Positions 27,850 through 37,996 of a DNA stretch of 64,000 bases are shown here, piece after piece; positions within the stretch are counted from its first letter, which is position 1, and each line of letters opens with the position of its first letter. The notes beneath the pieces were generated by a model. It searched no databases. It saw only the letters and a program-made list of their open reading frames with translations, and was not told the DNA's origin. The stretch is from Leeia oryzae DSM 17879. GTDB taxonomy: Bacteria; Pseudomonadota; Gammaproteobacteria; Burkholderiales; Leeiaceae. The position numbers and the translations under genes are program-made. The stretch lies in the NCBI RefSeq assembly GCF_000376945.1, contig NZ_AQXU01000016.1, forward strand, positions 96,457 through 160,456, in the 5' to 3' direction.

Positions 27850-28389
27850 ATGTCTAACGACGCACAACAAGACGTTCAAAACACTGCCAATCCGGAGCAG
27901 TCACAAGAATCCACCCAGGCGCAGACTGAACTGACGCTGGATCAACAACTTGCCAACGCATTGTCCGATCTGGACAAAGCCCGCCAGGATGTCCTTTATG
28001 CCAAAGCGGAAGGCGAAAACGCCCGCCGCCGTGCCATCGAAGAAACCGACAAGGCCCGCAAGTTTGCTGTCGAAAAATTCGCGGTAGAACTGCTGGCGGT
28101 GAAAGACTCGCTCGAAATGGCGCTGAAAGACAATAGCAGCATCGAAAACATCAAAGCGGGTGTAGAACTGACACTCAAACAGTTGTCCGGTGCCTTCGAG
28201 AAGTTTGCGGTAAAGGAAATCAACCCGCACGGTGAAAAACTCGATCCGCACAAACACCAGGCCATGACCGTCATCCCGGTGGCGGACAAAGAGCCGAACA
28301 CAGTCGTCGACGTGATGCAAAAAGGCTACACCCTGGCAGACCGCGTCATCCGTCCTGCACTGGTTGTAGTTTCCAAAGCACCCGAATAA
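27850..28389 (+). CDS. grpE: Nucleotide exchange factor GrpE
   Basis: A 179-residue homodimeric factor that releases ADP from DnaK. The N-terminal 40 residues are Gln/Glu/Thr-rich and disordered, a long coiled coil spans about 40-95, and the C-terminal beta domain holds [16 protein letters not shown] and the closing [19 protein letters not shown] perfect AAGGAGG lies seven bases before the ATG, and a sigma-32-type promoter lies upstream. dnaK follows with its own promoter. Confidence 0.97.
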   Translation: MSNDAQQDVQNTANPEQSQESTQAQTELTLDQQLANALSDLDKARQDVLYAKAEGENARRRAIEETDKARKFAVEKFAVELLAVKDSLEMALKDNSSIENIKAGVELTLKQLSGAFEKFAVKEINPHGEKLDPHKHQAMTVIPVADKEPNTVVDVMQKGYTLADRVIRPALVVVSKAPE

Positions 28390-28416
28390 ATATGAAAACC
28401 ATGTGACAGACAGGGG

Positions 28417-28444
28417 CTTGAAAAGAATACAAATAGCCCTATCT
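28417..28444 (+). promoter_or_regulatory. Sigma-32-type heat-shock promoter of dnaK
   Basis: CTTGAA (28417-28422), 14 bases, CCCTATCT (28437-28444). Only one base differs from the CCCCATNT -10 consensus. It sits in the 130-base gap between grpE and dnaK, giving dnaK an independent heat-shock start with a leader of about 70 bases. Confidence 0.85.
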
Positions 28445-28521
28445 TAAGTACAAGGTTAAATTTCTGTGCAAAAGCACAAACAAATCAAAGCATTAGAATA
28501 GTTTACTAAAAGGATTCCAAA

Positions 28522-30441
28522 ATGGGAAAAATCATCGGTATTGACTTGGGTACCACCAACTCCTGCGTTGCAGTGATGGAAAACGGCCAGCCAAAAGTGA
28601 TTGAAAACGCCGAAGGTGCACGGACCACCCCTTCTATCATCGGTTACACCGACGACGAAATTCTGGTGGGTGCACCAGCCAAACGCCAAGCCGTCACTAA
28701 CCCGAAAAACACCCTGTTTGCGGTGAAGCGTCTGATCGGCCGTCGTTTTGAAGAAAAAGAAGTACAAAAAGACATCGACCTGATGCCATACGCCATTGTC
28801 AAAGCCGAGAACGGCGATGCATGGGTTGAAGCCAAAGGCAAAAAAATGGCACCGCCGCAGATTTCTGCCGAAGTGCTGCGCAAGATGAAGAAAACTGCCG
28901 AAGACTACCTGGGCGAAGAAGTGACCGAGGCCGTGATTACCGTGCCTGCCTACTTTAACGACAGCCAGCGTCAGGCCACCAAAGATGCAGGCCGCATTGC
29001 TGGTCTGGAAGTAAAACGTATCATCAACGAGCCAACTGCTGCTGCGCTGGCCTTTGGCATGGACAAAAAAGAAGGCGACCGTAAAGTTGCCGTATTTGAC
29101 CTGGGTGGCGGTACTTTCGATATCTCTATCATCGAGATTGCCGAGATCGATGGCGAGCACCAGTTTGAAGTATTGTCTACCAACGGTGACACGTTCCTGG
29201 GTGGTGAAGACTTTGACCAGCGTCTGATCGACTATCTGGTTACCGAGTTCAAGAAAGAACAAGGCATTGACCTGAAACAAGACGTGATGGCCCTGCAACG
29301 CCTGAAAGAAGCCGCAGAAAAAGCCAAGATCGAATTGTCTTCTGCCCAGCAGACCGAGATCAACCTGCCATACATCACCATGGATGCAACCGGTCCTAAG
29401 CACATGGCACTGAAGATCACCCGTTCCAAGTTCGAATCTCTGGTGGATGACCTGATCGAACGCACCATCGAACCTTGCCGTATTGCGATCAAAGACGCTG
29501 GCGTGAAAATCAGCGACATTGAAGACGTGATCATGGTGGGTGGTCAGACCCGTATGCCTAAAGTGCAGGAGAAAGTAAAAGAATTCTTCGGCAAAGAGCC
29601 ACGTCGTGACGTGAACCCGGACGAAGCCGTAGCAGTTGGTGCGGCAATTCAGGGTGGCGTGATGAAGGGTGACGTGAAAGACGTGCTGTTGCTGGACGTG
29701 ACCCCGCTGTCTCTGGGTATTGAAACCCTGGGTGGCATCATGACCAAGCTGATTCAGAAGAACACCACCATTCCTACCAAGGCAAGCCAGGTGTTCTCGA
29801 CAGCAGAAGACAACCAGAATGCCGTGACCATTCACGTGCTGCAAGGTGAACGCGACAAGGCCAGCGCCAACAAGAGCCTGGGCCAGTTCAACCTGGAAGG
29901 GATTCCTCCTGCACAGCGTGGCACGCCACAGATTGAAGTGATTTTTGACATCGACGCCAACGGTATCCTGCACGTGTCTGCCAAAGACAAGGCCACCGGC
30001 AAAGAGAACAAGATCACCATCAAGGCAAACTCTGGTCTGACCGATGCCGAGATCGAAGCCATGGTGCGTGATGCGGAGGCTAACGCTGAAGAAGACAAGA
30101 AACTGCAAGAGCTGGTTCAAGCCCGCAACCAGGCTGAAGGTCTGGTGCACTCGATCAAGAAATCCCTGACCGAGTACGGCGACAAGCTCGATGGTGAAGA
30201 AAAAACCAAGATCGAAGCGGCCATCAAAGACGTTGAAGACGTGCTGAAGAGCGAAGACAAGGCCGAGATCGATGCCAAAGCCGAAACCCTGGCTCAAGTC
30301 AGCCAGAAACTGGGCGAAATGATGTACGCACAGGCTCAGGCTGAAGGCGGTGCACAACCTGGCGCGCAAGCTGCGGGTGAAAAAACCGTAGAAGGCGATG
30401 TGGTGGATGCCGAGTTTGAAGAAGTGAAAGACAAGAAGTAA
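28522..30441 (+). CDS. dnaK: Molecular chaperone DnaK (Hsp70)
   Basis: Hsp70 chaperone of 639 residues. The ATPase domain opens with [10 protein letters not shown] and includes [17 protein letters not shown], the [11 protein letters not shown] linker to the phosphate loop and FDLGGGTFD. The interdomain linker [15 protein letters not shown] precedes the peptide-binding domain. The C-terminal lid ends in the acidic [13 protein letters not shown] tail that binds co-chaperones and is near-identical to other proteobacteria. AAGGA precedes the ATG. The order grpE-dnaK-dnaJ is standard. Confidence 0.99.
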   Translation: MGKIIGIDLGTTNSCVAVMENGQPKVIENAEGARTTPSIIGYTDDEILVGAPAKRQAVTNPKNTLFAVKRLIGRRFEEKEVQKDIDLMPYAIVKAENGDAWVEAKGKKMAPPQISAEVLRKMKKTAEDYLGEEVTEAVITVPAYFNDSQRQATKDAGRIAGLEVKRIINEPTAAALAFGMDKKEGDRKVAVFDLGGGTFDISIIEIAEIDGEHQFEVLSTNGDTFLGGEDFDQRLIDYLVTEFKKEQGIDLKQDVMALQRLKEAAEKAKIELSSAQQTEINLPYITMDATGPKHMALKITRSKFESLVDDLIERTIEPCRIAIKDAGVKISDIEDVIMVGGQTRMPKVQEKVKEFFGKEPRRDVNPDEAVAVGAAIQGGVMKGDVKDVLLLDVTPLSLGIETLGGIMTKLIQKNTTIPTKASQVFSTAEDNQNAVTIHVLQGERDKASANKSLGQFNLEGIPPAQRGTPQIEVIFDIDANGILHVSAKDKATGKENKITIKANSGLTDAEIEAMVRDAEANAEEDKKLQELVQARNQAEGLVHSIKKSLTEYGDKLDGEEKTKIEAAIKDVEDVLKSEDKAEIDAKAETLAQVSQKLGEMMYAQAQAEGGAQPGAQAAGEKTVEGDVVDAEFEEVKDKK

Positions 30442-30520
30442 TCTGCCATGACGTTCTGCTGTCTGGCCAGCCATACCGGTTGCCGGGCAGCATTCTTCAG
30501 GCTTGCATCCTGATGCACAG

Positions 30521-30543
30521 ACAACAAGGGACTACCTTGTTGT
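30521..30543 (+). terminator. Weak hairpin between dnaK and dnaJ
   Basis: ACAACAAGG, loop GACTA, CCTTGTTGT, then a T-rich stretch interrupted by G. It is probably a partial terminator or attenuator that lets some transcription reach dnaJ. Confidence 0.45.
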
Positions 30544-30623
30544 TTGTGTTTGAAGGGGATGAAGACCAACACCGTCTGGTGCGGAAATACGACGACTGAT
30601 AGTCATTTCAGGTGATAGGAAAC

Positions 30624-31739
30624 ATGTCTAAAAAAGACTTTTACGACATCCTCGGTGTCAACCGGGATGCCAGTGATGATGAAATCAAAAAGGCCTACCG
30701 CAAGCTGGCCATGAAATATCATCCGGACCGTAACCCTGACAGCAAGGAAGCGGAAGACAAATTCAAAGAGGCGAAAGAAGCCTACGAGATTCTGTCGACG
30801 CCTGAAAAACGCCAGGCTTATGACCAGTACGGTCACGCTGGGGTCGACCCGCAAGCAGGCATGGGGGGCGGTGGCGCCGGTTTTGGCGGTTTTGCCGATG
30901 CCTTTGGCGACATCTTCGGCGACATCTTCGGCGGCGGGCGTGCCCGTAATGGCGTGTATCGCGGTGGTGACTTGCGTTACAACCTGGAAATTTCGCTGGA
31001 AGAGTCTGCCCGCGGCTGTGAAAAACAGATTCGCATCCCGAGCATGGACGAGTGTAATACCTGTCACGGTTCTGGTGCCAAGCCTGGTACCCAGCCGAAA
31101 ACATGTACCACCTGCGGCGGTCATGGCCAGGTGCGCATGCAGCAGGGTTTCTTCTCGATCCAGCAGACCTGCCCGGCTTGTCATGGCTCTGGCAAGGTGG
31201 TTTCTGACCCATGCCGCGACTGTAGCGGTGTAGGCCGCATCAAGACTCACAAAACCCTGTCAGTCAAGATTCCGGCCGGTGTGGATGAAGGCGATCGCAT
31301 TCGTCTGTCTGGCGAAGGTGAGCACGGCCAGAATGGCGGCCCGCCGGGCGACTTGTATGTGGTCATCCACATGAAGGCGCACAGCGTGTTCCAGCGTGAA
31401 GGCAACGACCTGCATTGCGAAATGCCGATCAGCTTTGCTACCGCAGCGCTGGGTGGCGAAATTGATATCCCGACCCTGGATGGCAAGGCCAAGATCAAGA
31501 TTGCCGCAGAAACCCAGTCTGGCAAGATTTACCGCCTGCGCGGCAAGGGTATCAAGGGTGTCCGGAGCAATACCTATGGCGACTTGTTGTGCCATGTGGT
31601 GGTAGAGACACCGGTGAGCCTGACGGATCGTCAGAAAGAACTGCTGCGCGAGTTTGAATCGATTGCCGAAGGGGATGCAGCCACGCATAACCCGCGTGCC
31701 AAGTCCTGGATGGACAAAGTGCGCGAGTTCTTTGAATAA
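30624..31739 (+). CDS. dnaJ: Chaperone DnaJ (Hsp40)
   Basis: Co-chaperone of 371 residues that stimulates the DnaK ATPase and delivers substrates. The J-domain (1-70) contains the HPD motif in MKYHPDRNP, followed by a Gly/Phe-rich segment, then four CxxCxGxG zinc repeats ([32 protein letters not shown]) and C-terminal substrate-binding domains. I chose the ATG at 30624 with AGGA six bases upstream. A short extension to 30612 is unnecessary. A weak hairpin at 30521-30543 separates it from dnaK. Confidence 0.97.
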   Translation: MSKKDFYDILGVNRDASDDEIKKAYRKLAMKYHPDRNPDSKEAEDKFKEAKEAYEILSTPEKRQAYDQYGHAGVDPQAGMGGGGAGFGGFADAFGDIFGDIFGGGRARNGVYRGGDLRYNLEISLEESARGCEKQIRIPSMDECNTCHGSGAKPGTQPKTCTTCGGHGQVRMQQGFFSIQQTCPACHGSGKVVSDPCRDCSGVGRIKTHKTLSVKIPAGVDEGDRIRLSGEGEHGQNGGPPGDLYVVIHMKAHSVFQREGNDLHCEMPISFATAALGGEIDIPTLDGKAKIKIAAETQSGKIYRLRGKGIKGVRSNTYGDLLCHVVVETPVSLTDRQKELLREFESIAEGDAATHNPRAKSWMDKVREFFE

Positions 31740-31777
31740 GCATCGTTACTCGTAACAACCTTCCAGCATTCTGGACC

Positions 31778-31815
31778 AAAGGGCATGATGAAATCACCAT
31801 TTCAGCATGCCCTTT
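31778..31815 (+). terminator. Long hairpin after dnaJ
   Basis: AAAGGGCATG pairs with CATGCCCTTT, and inside it TGAAAT pairs with ATTTCA around CACC, with a single mismatch between the two stems. It follows the dnaJ stop by 38 bases. The T run is short, so termination may be incomplete and truC may be partly read from dnaJ. Confidence 0.65.
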
Positions 31816-31860
31816 GTGCTATTGGCGCATCCTGTTTTCTGAACCCTTTGCAAAGTGCTT

Positions 31861-32619
31861 ATGCTCAAGATTATTTATCAGGACCCGCATCTGATCGCGA
31901 TTGATAAACCGGCCGGTTTGCTGGTTCACCGCAGCATGATTGATCGTCATGAAACCCGGTTTGCGGTGCAAATGCTGCGTGACCAGATCGGACAGCAGGT
32001 ATTCCCGGTGCACCGGCTTGACCGTGGCACCTCCGGCGTGTTGCTGTTTGCACTGGATAGCGACACAGCCAGACTGCTCAACAAGGCATTTGAGCAGCAG
32101 GAGGTCGGCAAGACGTATCTGGCGGTGGTACGCGGGTACCCAGCAGCCAGTGGCCATATCGACTATGCGCTGAGTCGCCAGCCGGATGAAATCGAGTTTC
32201 TGGACCCACGCGCGCAGTTGATCGCACAACCCGCGGTAAGCGACTATGAAACCCTGGCCACCACTACCCTGCCCGTGTGTATCGATAAATATCCGACCAG
32301 CCGTTACGCGCTGGTCAAGCTGACCCCGCATACCGGACGTCGCCATCAGCTGCGCCGGCACATGAAGCATATCGCGCATCCGATTATCGGGGATGCTACC
32401 CATGGCAAAGGCATTCATAACCGTTATTTCAAGGAGCATTTCGACTGTCCGCGCTTGTTGTTGGCGTGCGTGGAGATGCGCCTGAAACACCCGCATCGTG
32501 ACGCTGAGATTGTGCTGACAGCCCCTGTCGGGGACAGCTTTCTGGGGGTTGTGAACCGGTTTGGCTGGACAGATACCCTGCCAGCAGATTGGCGACTCTC
32601 GGAAACAATGCCGCCTTGA
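31861..32619 (+). CDS. truC: tRNA pseudouridine(65) synthase TruC-like
   Basis: RluA-family pseudouridine synthase of 252 residues. The catalytic motif is HRLDRGTSGVLLF. The opening IIYQDPHLIAIDKPAGLLVHRS, the KTGRxHQLRRH-like segment (HTGRRHQLRRHMKH) and HPIIGDATHG match E. coli TruC, which modifies U65 of tRNAs. I chose the ATG at 31861 because family members begin just there. A GTG two codons earlier is also in frame. It follows dnaJ after a long hairpin. Confidence 0.87.
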   Translation: MLKIIYQDPHLIAIDKPAGLLVHRSMIDRHETRFAVQMLRDQIGQQVFPVHRLDRGTSGVLLFALDSDTARLLNKAFEQQEVGKTYLAVVRGYPAASGHIDYALSRQPDEIEFLDPRAQLIAQPAVSDYETLATTTLPVCIDKYPTSRYALVKLTPHTGRRHQLRRHMKHIAHPIIGDATHGKGIHNRYFKEHFDCPRLLLACVEMRLKHPHRDAEIVLTAPVGDSFLGVVNRFGWTDTLPADWRLSETMPP

Positions 32620-32776
32620 TGCATACCGGACGATCCGCTGGCTCTGCTGACCCGCGGCTGTTACTGCCGACCTGGCGGATGCTTGAAAAGACGCATATAT
32701 CTTGCGAGGCACGGGCTAAACACAGAAGCCAACCGGCAAGCCCAACGCCTGCATCTGGCTTTGCCTGCGACCAAAA

Positions 32777-32812
32777 ACCAAAACGCCAGATCGGTTGATC
32801 TGGCGTTTTGGT
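32777..32812. terminator. Bidirectional terminator between truC and acs
   Basis: A perfect 16-base stem (32777-32792 with 32797-32812) with loop GGTT. A and T runs lie at its ends, so it can serve both truC and acs. A second imperfect hairpin follows at 32821-32848. Confidence 0.85.
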
Positions 32813-32879
32813 TCTATATACGGGCAACGGTCCGAAAACCGCTGCCCGCCCCTCGGTTGCACTGCAAGCGGTGAGTTGC

Positions 32880-34847
32880 TTACAGGGTTTCTTGCAATTG
32901 CAGCAGGATAGCCGGGTTTTCCAGTGTAGAGGTATCCTGGGTGATCTCTTCGCCTTTGGCAATGGCACGCAGCAGACGACGCATGATCTTGCCGGAACGG
33001 GTCTTGGGCAAGTTATCGCCGTAGCGGATTTCATCCGGTTTGGCCAGGGCACCAATCTCGCTACCGACCCACTCACGCAGGTTGGCAGTGATTTTCTTGG
33101 CTTCTTCGCCATTTGGACGCGGCCCTTTCAGCACCACGAAGGCAATGACGGATTCGCCTTTGATTTCGTGCGGTTTGCCGACCACAGCAGCTTCTGCCAC
33201 CAGCGGGTTGGCTGCCAGTGCAGATTCGATTTCCATGGTGCCCAGACGGTGACCAGACACGTTCAGGACATCATCGATACGGCCCATGATCCAGAAGTAA
33301 CCTTGCTCGTCACGGTGGGCAGAATCGCCTGCCAGGTAATACTTGCCGTTGTACTCTTCCGGGAAGTAAGACTTCTTGAAGCGCTCCGGATCATTCCACA
33401 AGGTACGTACCTGTGACGGGAACGGACGCTTGATCACCAGGAAGCCGCCCTTGCCTGCTTCAACCGGGAAGCCAGCCTCATCCACGATATCTGCCTGAAT
33501 ACCTGGCAGTGGCAATGTGCATGAACCTGGTTTGATCGGTACCGCACCTGGCATTGGGGCCAGCATGTGGCTACCGGTTTCTGTCTGCCACCAGGTATCG
33601 ACAATCGGGCAGCGGCCGCCACCGATTTTCTCGTAATACCACATCCAGGCATCCGGGTTGATCGGCTCGCCTACCGTACCCAGCAGACGCAGGCTGGACA
33701 AGTCGTATTGTTCCGGAATATCGCCACCCAGCTTGATCAGTGAACGGATCGCAGTTGGTGCGGTATAGAACGTGGTGACACGGTGTTCTTCGATCATCTT
33801 CCAGAAACGGCCGGCGTCCGGATACGTTGGCACGCCTTCAAAAATCACCTGGGTAGCACCCACGGCCAGCGGACCGTAGGCAACATAGGTGTGGCCGGTA
33901 ATCCAGCCCACATCGGCGGTACACCAGAAGATGTCGGATGGTTTGTAGTCAAAAGTCCAGCGCATGGTGTTGATGGCACCCAGCAGGTAGCCGGCGCTGC
34001 TATGCTGCACGCCTTTCGGTTTGCCGGTAGAGCCGGAGGTATACAGAATGAACAGCGGGTCTTCTGCATTGACCGGTGTTGGCTCGCAGTGTTCTGGTTT
34101 GCCTTTGATAAAGTCATGCCACCAGACATCGCGGCCGATGGTCCATGGTGCATCTTCGTGAACGGCACGCTTGAACACGATCACACGTTCGATGCATTCG
34201 CAGCCACCTGCATTCAGGGCTTCATCTACCACGGCTTTCAATGGCACCAGTTTGCCGCCACGTACGCCTTCGTTGGCGGTAATCACGACACGTGCTTTGG
34301 CATCGATGATCCGCTCTTGCAAGCTCTTGCTGGAGAAACCGCCAAATACCACAGAGTGGATGGCGCCGATACGGGCACACGCCTGCATGGCCACCACGGC
34401 TTCGATACTCATTGGCATGTAGATCACGACACGGTCGCCACGGGTAATGCCCATGGATTTCAGACCGTTGGCGAACTGACAGACACGGCGATACAGTTCT
34501 GCATACGTCAGACGGGTGACCGTCCCGTTGTCAGATTCAAAAATGATAGCCAGCTTGTTAGACAGCAATGGCAGATGGCGGTCCAGACAGTTGTAGGAGA
34601 CATTCAGCTCGCCGTCTTCGAACCATTTGTAGAACGGGGCGTTGCTTTCGTTCAGCACTTTGGTGAAAGGTTTGAACCAGGTGATGTTTTCTTTGGCTTG
34701 TTTACCCCAGAAACCTTCGTAATCCGCGTTGGCCTGCTCGCACATCGTGTTATACGCATCCATGCCGGAAATCGTGGCATTCATGCGGAACTCGTCTGAC
34801 GGAGGGAAAACGCGTGTTTCGGTAAGAATCGAATCGATGCCGCTCAT
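32880..34847 (-). CDS. acs: Acetyl-CoA synthetase (AMP-forming)
   Basis: Enzyme of 655 residues that activates acetate to acetyl-CoA through acetyl-AMP. The nucleotide loop [11 protein letters not shown], the WWQTETG motif, the hinge region [13 protein letters not shown] and the C-terminal acetylatable lysine in [11 protein letters not shown] are all present. AAGGAG precedes the ATG. It lies 294 bases downstream of actP on the same strand. Together with actP it forms an acetate uptake and activation set, and with icd/aceK it suggests regulated growth on acetate. Confidence 0.98.
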   Translation of the reverse strand: MSGIDSILTETRVFPPSDEFRMNATISGMDAYNTMCEQANADYEGFWGKQAKENITWFKPFTKVLNESNAPFYKWFEDGELNVSYNCLDRHLPLLSNKLAIIFESDNGTVTRLTYAELYRRVCQFANGLKSMGITRGDRVVIYMPMSIEAVVAMQACARIGAIHSVVFGGFSSKSLQERIIDAKARVVITANEGVRGGKLVPLKAVVDEALNAGGCECIERVIVFKRAVHEDAPWTIGRDVWWHDFIKGKPEHCEPTPVNAEDPLFILYTSGSTGKPKGVQHSSAGYLLGAINTMRWTFDYKPSDIFWCTADVGWITGHTYVAYGPLAVGATQVIFEGVPTYPDAGRFWKMIEEHRVTTFYTAPTAIRSLIKLGGDIPEQYDLSSLRLLGTVGEPINPDAWMWYYEKIGGGRCPIVDTWWQTETGSHMLAPMPGAVPIKPGSCTLPLPGIQADIVDEAGFPVEAGKGGFLVIKRPFPSQVRTLWNDPERFKKSYFPEEYNGKYYLAGDSAHRDEQGYFWIMGRIDDVLNVSGHRLGTMEIESALAANPLVAEAAVVGKPHEIKGESVIAFVVLKGPRPNGEEAKKITANLREWVGSEIGALAKPDEIRYGDNLPKTRSGKIMRRLLRAIAKGEEITQDTSTLENPAILLQLQETL

Positions 34848-35065
34848 ATTAAGTATCTCCTTCTGGGTGTCCAGTATTTTTGATTACCGGTTTATGCTTA
34901 TCAGTCATCTGGTTAAAGCGCCCGGGTCACGCACAGTGATAACCGTTGTGTCCGGGAGACATCAAACAAAGGGTGATGTTTTTCATCCTTCTTGTTCTGG
35001 TGCGGAGTCAGCATGGCAAGCTTTTCTGGCAAGCCGTCGAGCAAACATGACCTGCTGATGACCGC

Positions 35066-35124
35066 GCACATGCAAACCTGCTCAACCTCGTTTGCATGTG
35101 CACCCTCCCTGGCGGGAGGGGCAC
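35066..35124 (-). repeat. Two adjacent hairpins between actP and acs
   Basis: A perfect 12-base inverted repeat (35066-35077 with 35090-35101, 12-base loop) abuts a GC-rich hairpin (35098-35109 with 35114-35124, one bulged A). They share four bases, so only one can fully form at a time. They lie just beyond the actP stop. Lacking a T run, they may stabilise the actP message or control read-through into acs. Confidence 0.55.
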
Positions 35125-35141
35125 CGTGTTACAGAGACAAC

Positions 35142-37145
35142 TTAGTGGGCTTGTGCCTTGGCAGCACCGATACCGGTGTTCTGACGCACATACACTTCAT
35201 CCCACATGGCTGCTGCTTTCTCGTCACGATAGAACAGTGAGCCCAGGATAACGGCCAGGAAGCCCAGCGGGATAGAGATGATGCCTGGGTTTTTCAGCTT
35301 GATCAGCGGCTCTTCCAGACCCATCATGCTGGTTTTCTGACCTTCGAATTTCTTCAGGTCGTCCTGCGCAGCCTTGATGCTCTTCTCCAGACCAATCACT
35401 TTCTTCTCCTGAGCAGCTTTCTGCGCAGGGTCAGTCAGGGTTTCCAGCTTGGCCTTGGCTTTTTCCAGCTTGCTTGGCGCACCTTCACCTGCATCTGCAA
35501 TTTTCTTCTGCAGTTTTGCTTGTTCTTCAGGTGTCGTGGCAGCTGCCAGTTTCTCTTGCAGTTCCTTCACTTTCTTCTGGTCGCCATCCAGCACTTTGTG
35601 TGCGTCGGCCAGTTTCAGTTTTGGATAGGTCATGTTAGGAGATACCAGCACCAGCGTAATGGCTGCCAGGGTACCGATCACCATGCCAGCCATCACGCCA
35701 CCGGTATTGGCTTTCTTCCAGTACAGGGTCAGCAAGATGCAAGGCAGGTTGGCAGAGGCGGCCACGCAGAAGGCCAGACCAACCAGGTGAGCCACGTTCT
35801 GGCCTTTGGCTGCAATACCGATCACGATGGCCAGTGCACCTACAATCACGGTGGCCACACGCGCAGCTTTCATTTGCTCGTCTGGTGTCACGGTGGTATG
35901 GCGACGGATCACCCCCACATACAGGTCATGCGCCATGGCAGAAGCAGAAGCCAGTACCAGACCAGCCACCACCGCTACGATGGTTGCGAACGCAACCGCA
36001 GCCACGACAGCCAGCATGAAGTTACCCAGCATGGAGTCAGCACCGCCACCCAGGTATTGGGCCAGCATTGGTGCAGCCATGTTGCCGCCCTTGTCGACGA
36101 AGGTAATTTCACCAGCGCCAACGTGTGTTGCAGCCCCCATGCCCAGGAAGATGGTCAGTACATAGAAACCACCGATGATACCCATGGCCCAGATCACGGA
36201 TTTACGTGCTGCCTGTGCCGTTGGTACGGTAAAGAAGCGCATCAGGATGTGTGGCAGACCGGCAGTACCGAACACCAGTGCCAGGCCCAGAGAAATCTGG
36301 TCCAGCGGATCTTTCAGGTACAGGCCTGGCTCCAGGAAGCGTTGGCCCAACTGGGCAGCCGTCATGTTGTCTGCGCTGTCACCCAGTACTTTGGCAACCT
36401 GGCCTTGTACTTTTGGATCACCTACCACAGAGGTCAGGAAGTCAGGAATGGAGAAACCGTAAGGTGCCCATACCAGCATCACCAGTACGATGGAAGCCGT
36501 TACCAGCAGGATCGCCTTGATGATCTGAACATAAGTGGTTGCCACCATGCCGCCGAACAGCACGTAAGCCAGCATCAGAATACCCACGGCCACAACAGAC
36601 ACTTCGTACTCGATACCGATCAGGGTTTTTACCAGCAAGCCGCCACCGACCATTTGCGCAGTCAGGTAGAAGGTAGACACGGTAATTACCGACAAGGCAC
36701 CCACAATACGGGTTTTCTTCGGATCGTTACGGTAGGCCAGAATGTCGGCCAGCGTGTACTTGCCGATGTTACGGCAAGGCTCGGCGATCACCAGCAGCAC
36801 CACAATGTAGGCAACCAGGAAACCGACGGAGTACATGAAGCCATCGTAACCGTAAAGAGAAATCAGACCGGCAATCCCGAGGAACGATGCAGCGGACAGA
36901 TAGTCACCTGCAATCGCCCAGCCGTTTTGCAAGCCAGAGATGCCACCACCAGCCGTGTAGAAGTCAGAAGCGGACTTCACTTTTTTGGAGGCGATGTAAG
37001 TCACAAACATGGTCAGCGCGATGATGGCGCCAAACACGGCGAAGGTTAACCAGCGGAACTGCGGGTGCACCGCACCACCATCCGCAAATGCCAGCGATGA
37101 GCTTAACAGCGCGGCCAAACCTGTCCATTTAACGATTGATTTCAT
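35142..37145 (-). CDS. actP: Cation/acetate symporter ActP with coiled-coil insertion
   Basis: Sodium:solute symporter of 667 residues that imports acetate. An N-terminal signal-like segment ends near ADGG, followed by about 13 membrane segments. The family block DFYTAGGGISGLQNGWAIAGDY is intact. It is about 120 residues longer than E. coli ActP, mainly because residues about 508-612, between the last two membrane segments, form a hydrophilic, Lys/Glu/Ala-rich region with heptad-like periodicity, predicted to be a coiled coil. It overlaps the upstream DUF485 gene by one base (TAATG), so the two are cotranslated. Confidence 0.94.
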   Translation of the reverse strand: MKSIVKWTGLAALLSSSLAFADGGAVHPQFRWLTFAVFGAIIALTMFVTYIASKKVKSASDFYTAGGGISGLQNGWAIAGDYLSAASFLGIAGLISLYGYDGFMYSVGFLVAYIVVLLVIAEPCRNIGKYTLADILAYRNDPKKTRIVGALSVITVSTFYLTAQMVGGGLLVKTLIGIEYEVSVVAVGILMLAYVLFGGMVATTYVQIIKAILLVTASIVLVMLVWAPYGFSIPDFLTSVVGDPKVQGQVAKVLGDSADNMTAAQLGQRFLEPGLYLKDPLDQISLGLALVFGTAGLPHILMRFFTVPTAQAARKSVIWAMGIIGGFYVLTIFLGMGAATHVGAGEITFVDKGGNMAAPMLAQYLGGGADSMLGNFMLAVVAAVAFATIVAVVAGLVLASASAMAHDLYVGVIRRHTTVTPDEQMKAARVATVIVGALAIVIGIAAKGQNVAHLVGLAFCVAASANLPCILLTLYWKKANTGGVMAGMVIGTLAAITLVLVSPNMTYPKLKLADAHKVLDGDQKKVKELQEKLAAATTPEEQAKLQKKIADAGEGAPSKLEKAKAKLETLTDPAQKAAQEKKVIGLEKSIKAAQDDLKKFEGQKTSMMGLEEPLIKLKNPGIISIPLGFLAVILGSLFYRDEKAAAMWDEVYVRQNTGIGAAKAQAH

Positions 37146-37465
37146 TAACGGCTCCCCATGGTATGAGCTTGCTCAACAATCTCGCGTGCCAGTACATCAA
37201 ACTCGTTGTTTGCACGGCGTGAATAGATGATGGCAACGCCCCAGGCAACGATAAATTCAGACAAGGCAAATACCAGACCCACGTTGAGCGGACCCCATAC
37301 CTGGATCTTGAAAATGTTCTGAAAATAGGCTGCGCCAATGGGCAACATTACGTAGTAAACCACAGAGAATGCCAGCAAGGTCCACAAAAAGCGGGTCTTC
37401 TTGGCATGTAGCGCCTGAAAGCGCGGGTCTGCCTGAATGGCAGTCCAGTTGTATGCAGTAGTCAT
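37145..37465 (-). CDS. yjcH: DUF485 membrane protein (YjcH-like)
   Basis: A 106-residue inner-membrane protein with two hydrophobic segments (about 27-48 and 59-82). The opening PRFQALHAKKTRFLWTL and the PLNVGLVFALSEFIVAW block are typical of YjcH, which lies between acs and actP in E. coli and is thought to assist or accompany ActP. AGGAGG precedes the ATG. It overlaps actP by one base. Confidence 0.93.
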   Translation of the reverse strand: MTTAYNWTAIQADPRFQALHAKKTRFLWTLLAFSVVYYVMLPIGAAYFQNIFKIQVWGPLNVGLVFALSEFIVAWGVAIIYSRRANNEFDVLAREIVEQAHTMGSR

Positions 37466-37996
37466 GTTAGGTGTCTCCTCCTAATCAATGCAGCTGGCGA
37501 ATGATCTGTCTGATGCTGGTAGCCGGTTGTTCCGGTTCGTATAGGGTTAAGTCTTACCAGTACATCATTCAGGTTCCGTTTTTTGAATGCACTTGTTTTT
37601 TCCTGCTGCAACCTCCTTGAGTCAAATATTGGTTTTCATGTGTCTGACCACACACCGCCGGATGACACTAACCTAGTACGGCGTCAATGGTGCGGTTTGT
37701 GAATTTATTGTGAGGGGAAGCGGGTAAGAATTGCTAATTGCAAATCTTGATGTGCGATATAGGTTTGACTGATATTGCGTTGCAGCAGAAATTCTGGCGA
37801 AAAATATTGTTTTAAAACAATGAATTGAAAATTTTCAAAGACTGAAAAATCGTCACCCGTGGCAGTCCGGCAATCATTTTCTGCCTGAAAAATTTTTTTT
37901 ACCCTGACTTGGAATAGGGTTTTTCAGCCGGTTTTCAGGCCGCCCCTGGCCAGAAGTTGCCCAAAAACATCTTCAGGCAAGTCGTTCGTTGTCAGA
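37466..37996. other. Intergenic region between yjcH and the exonuclease gene
   Basis: About 530 bases without a supported gene. It is AT-rich in the middle. It holds the yjcH leader (GGAGG), two neighbouring perfect palindromes at 37806-37838 and a weak ACCCT/AGGGT hairpin near 37900. It probably contains the yjcH-actP promoter and its regulatory sites. Confidence 0.6.
37806..37838. promoter_or_regulatory. Pair of perfect palindromes (candidate operators)
   Basis: A 16-base palindrome centred on TTTTAAAA (37806-37821) is separated by three bases from a 14-base palindrome TTGAAAATTTTCAA (37825-37838). Both are fully symmetric and lie about 340 bases upstream of the yjcH-actP unit. They may be transcription-factor sites or intrinsically bent DNA. 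Confidence 0.4.

Noticed and set aside
28456..30474. A 672-codon open frame antisense to dnaK
   Set aside because: Long antisense frames opposite dnaK are a known by-product of its codon usage. It lacks a ribosome-binding site and its composition is not protein-like.
35520..37049. A 509-codon open frame antisense to actP
   Set aside because: His/Gln-rich mirror of a membrane-protein gene with no start signal; actP itself is well supported.
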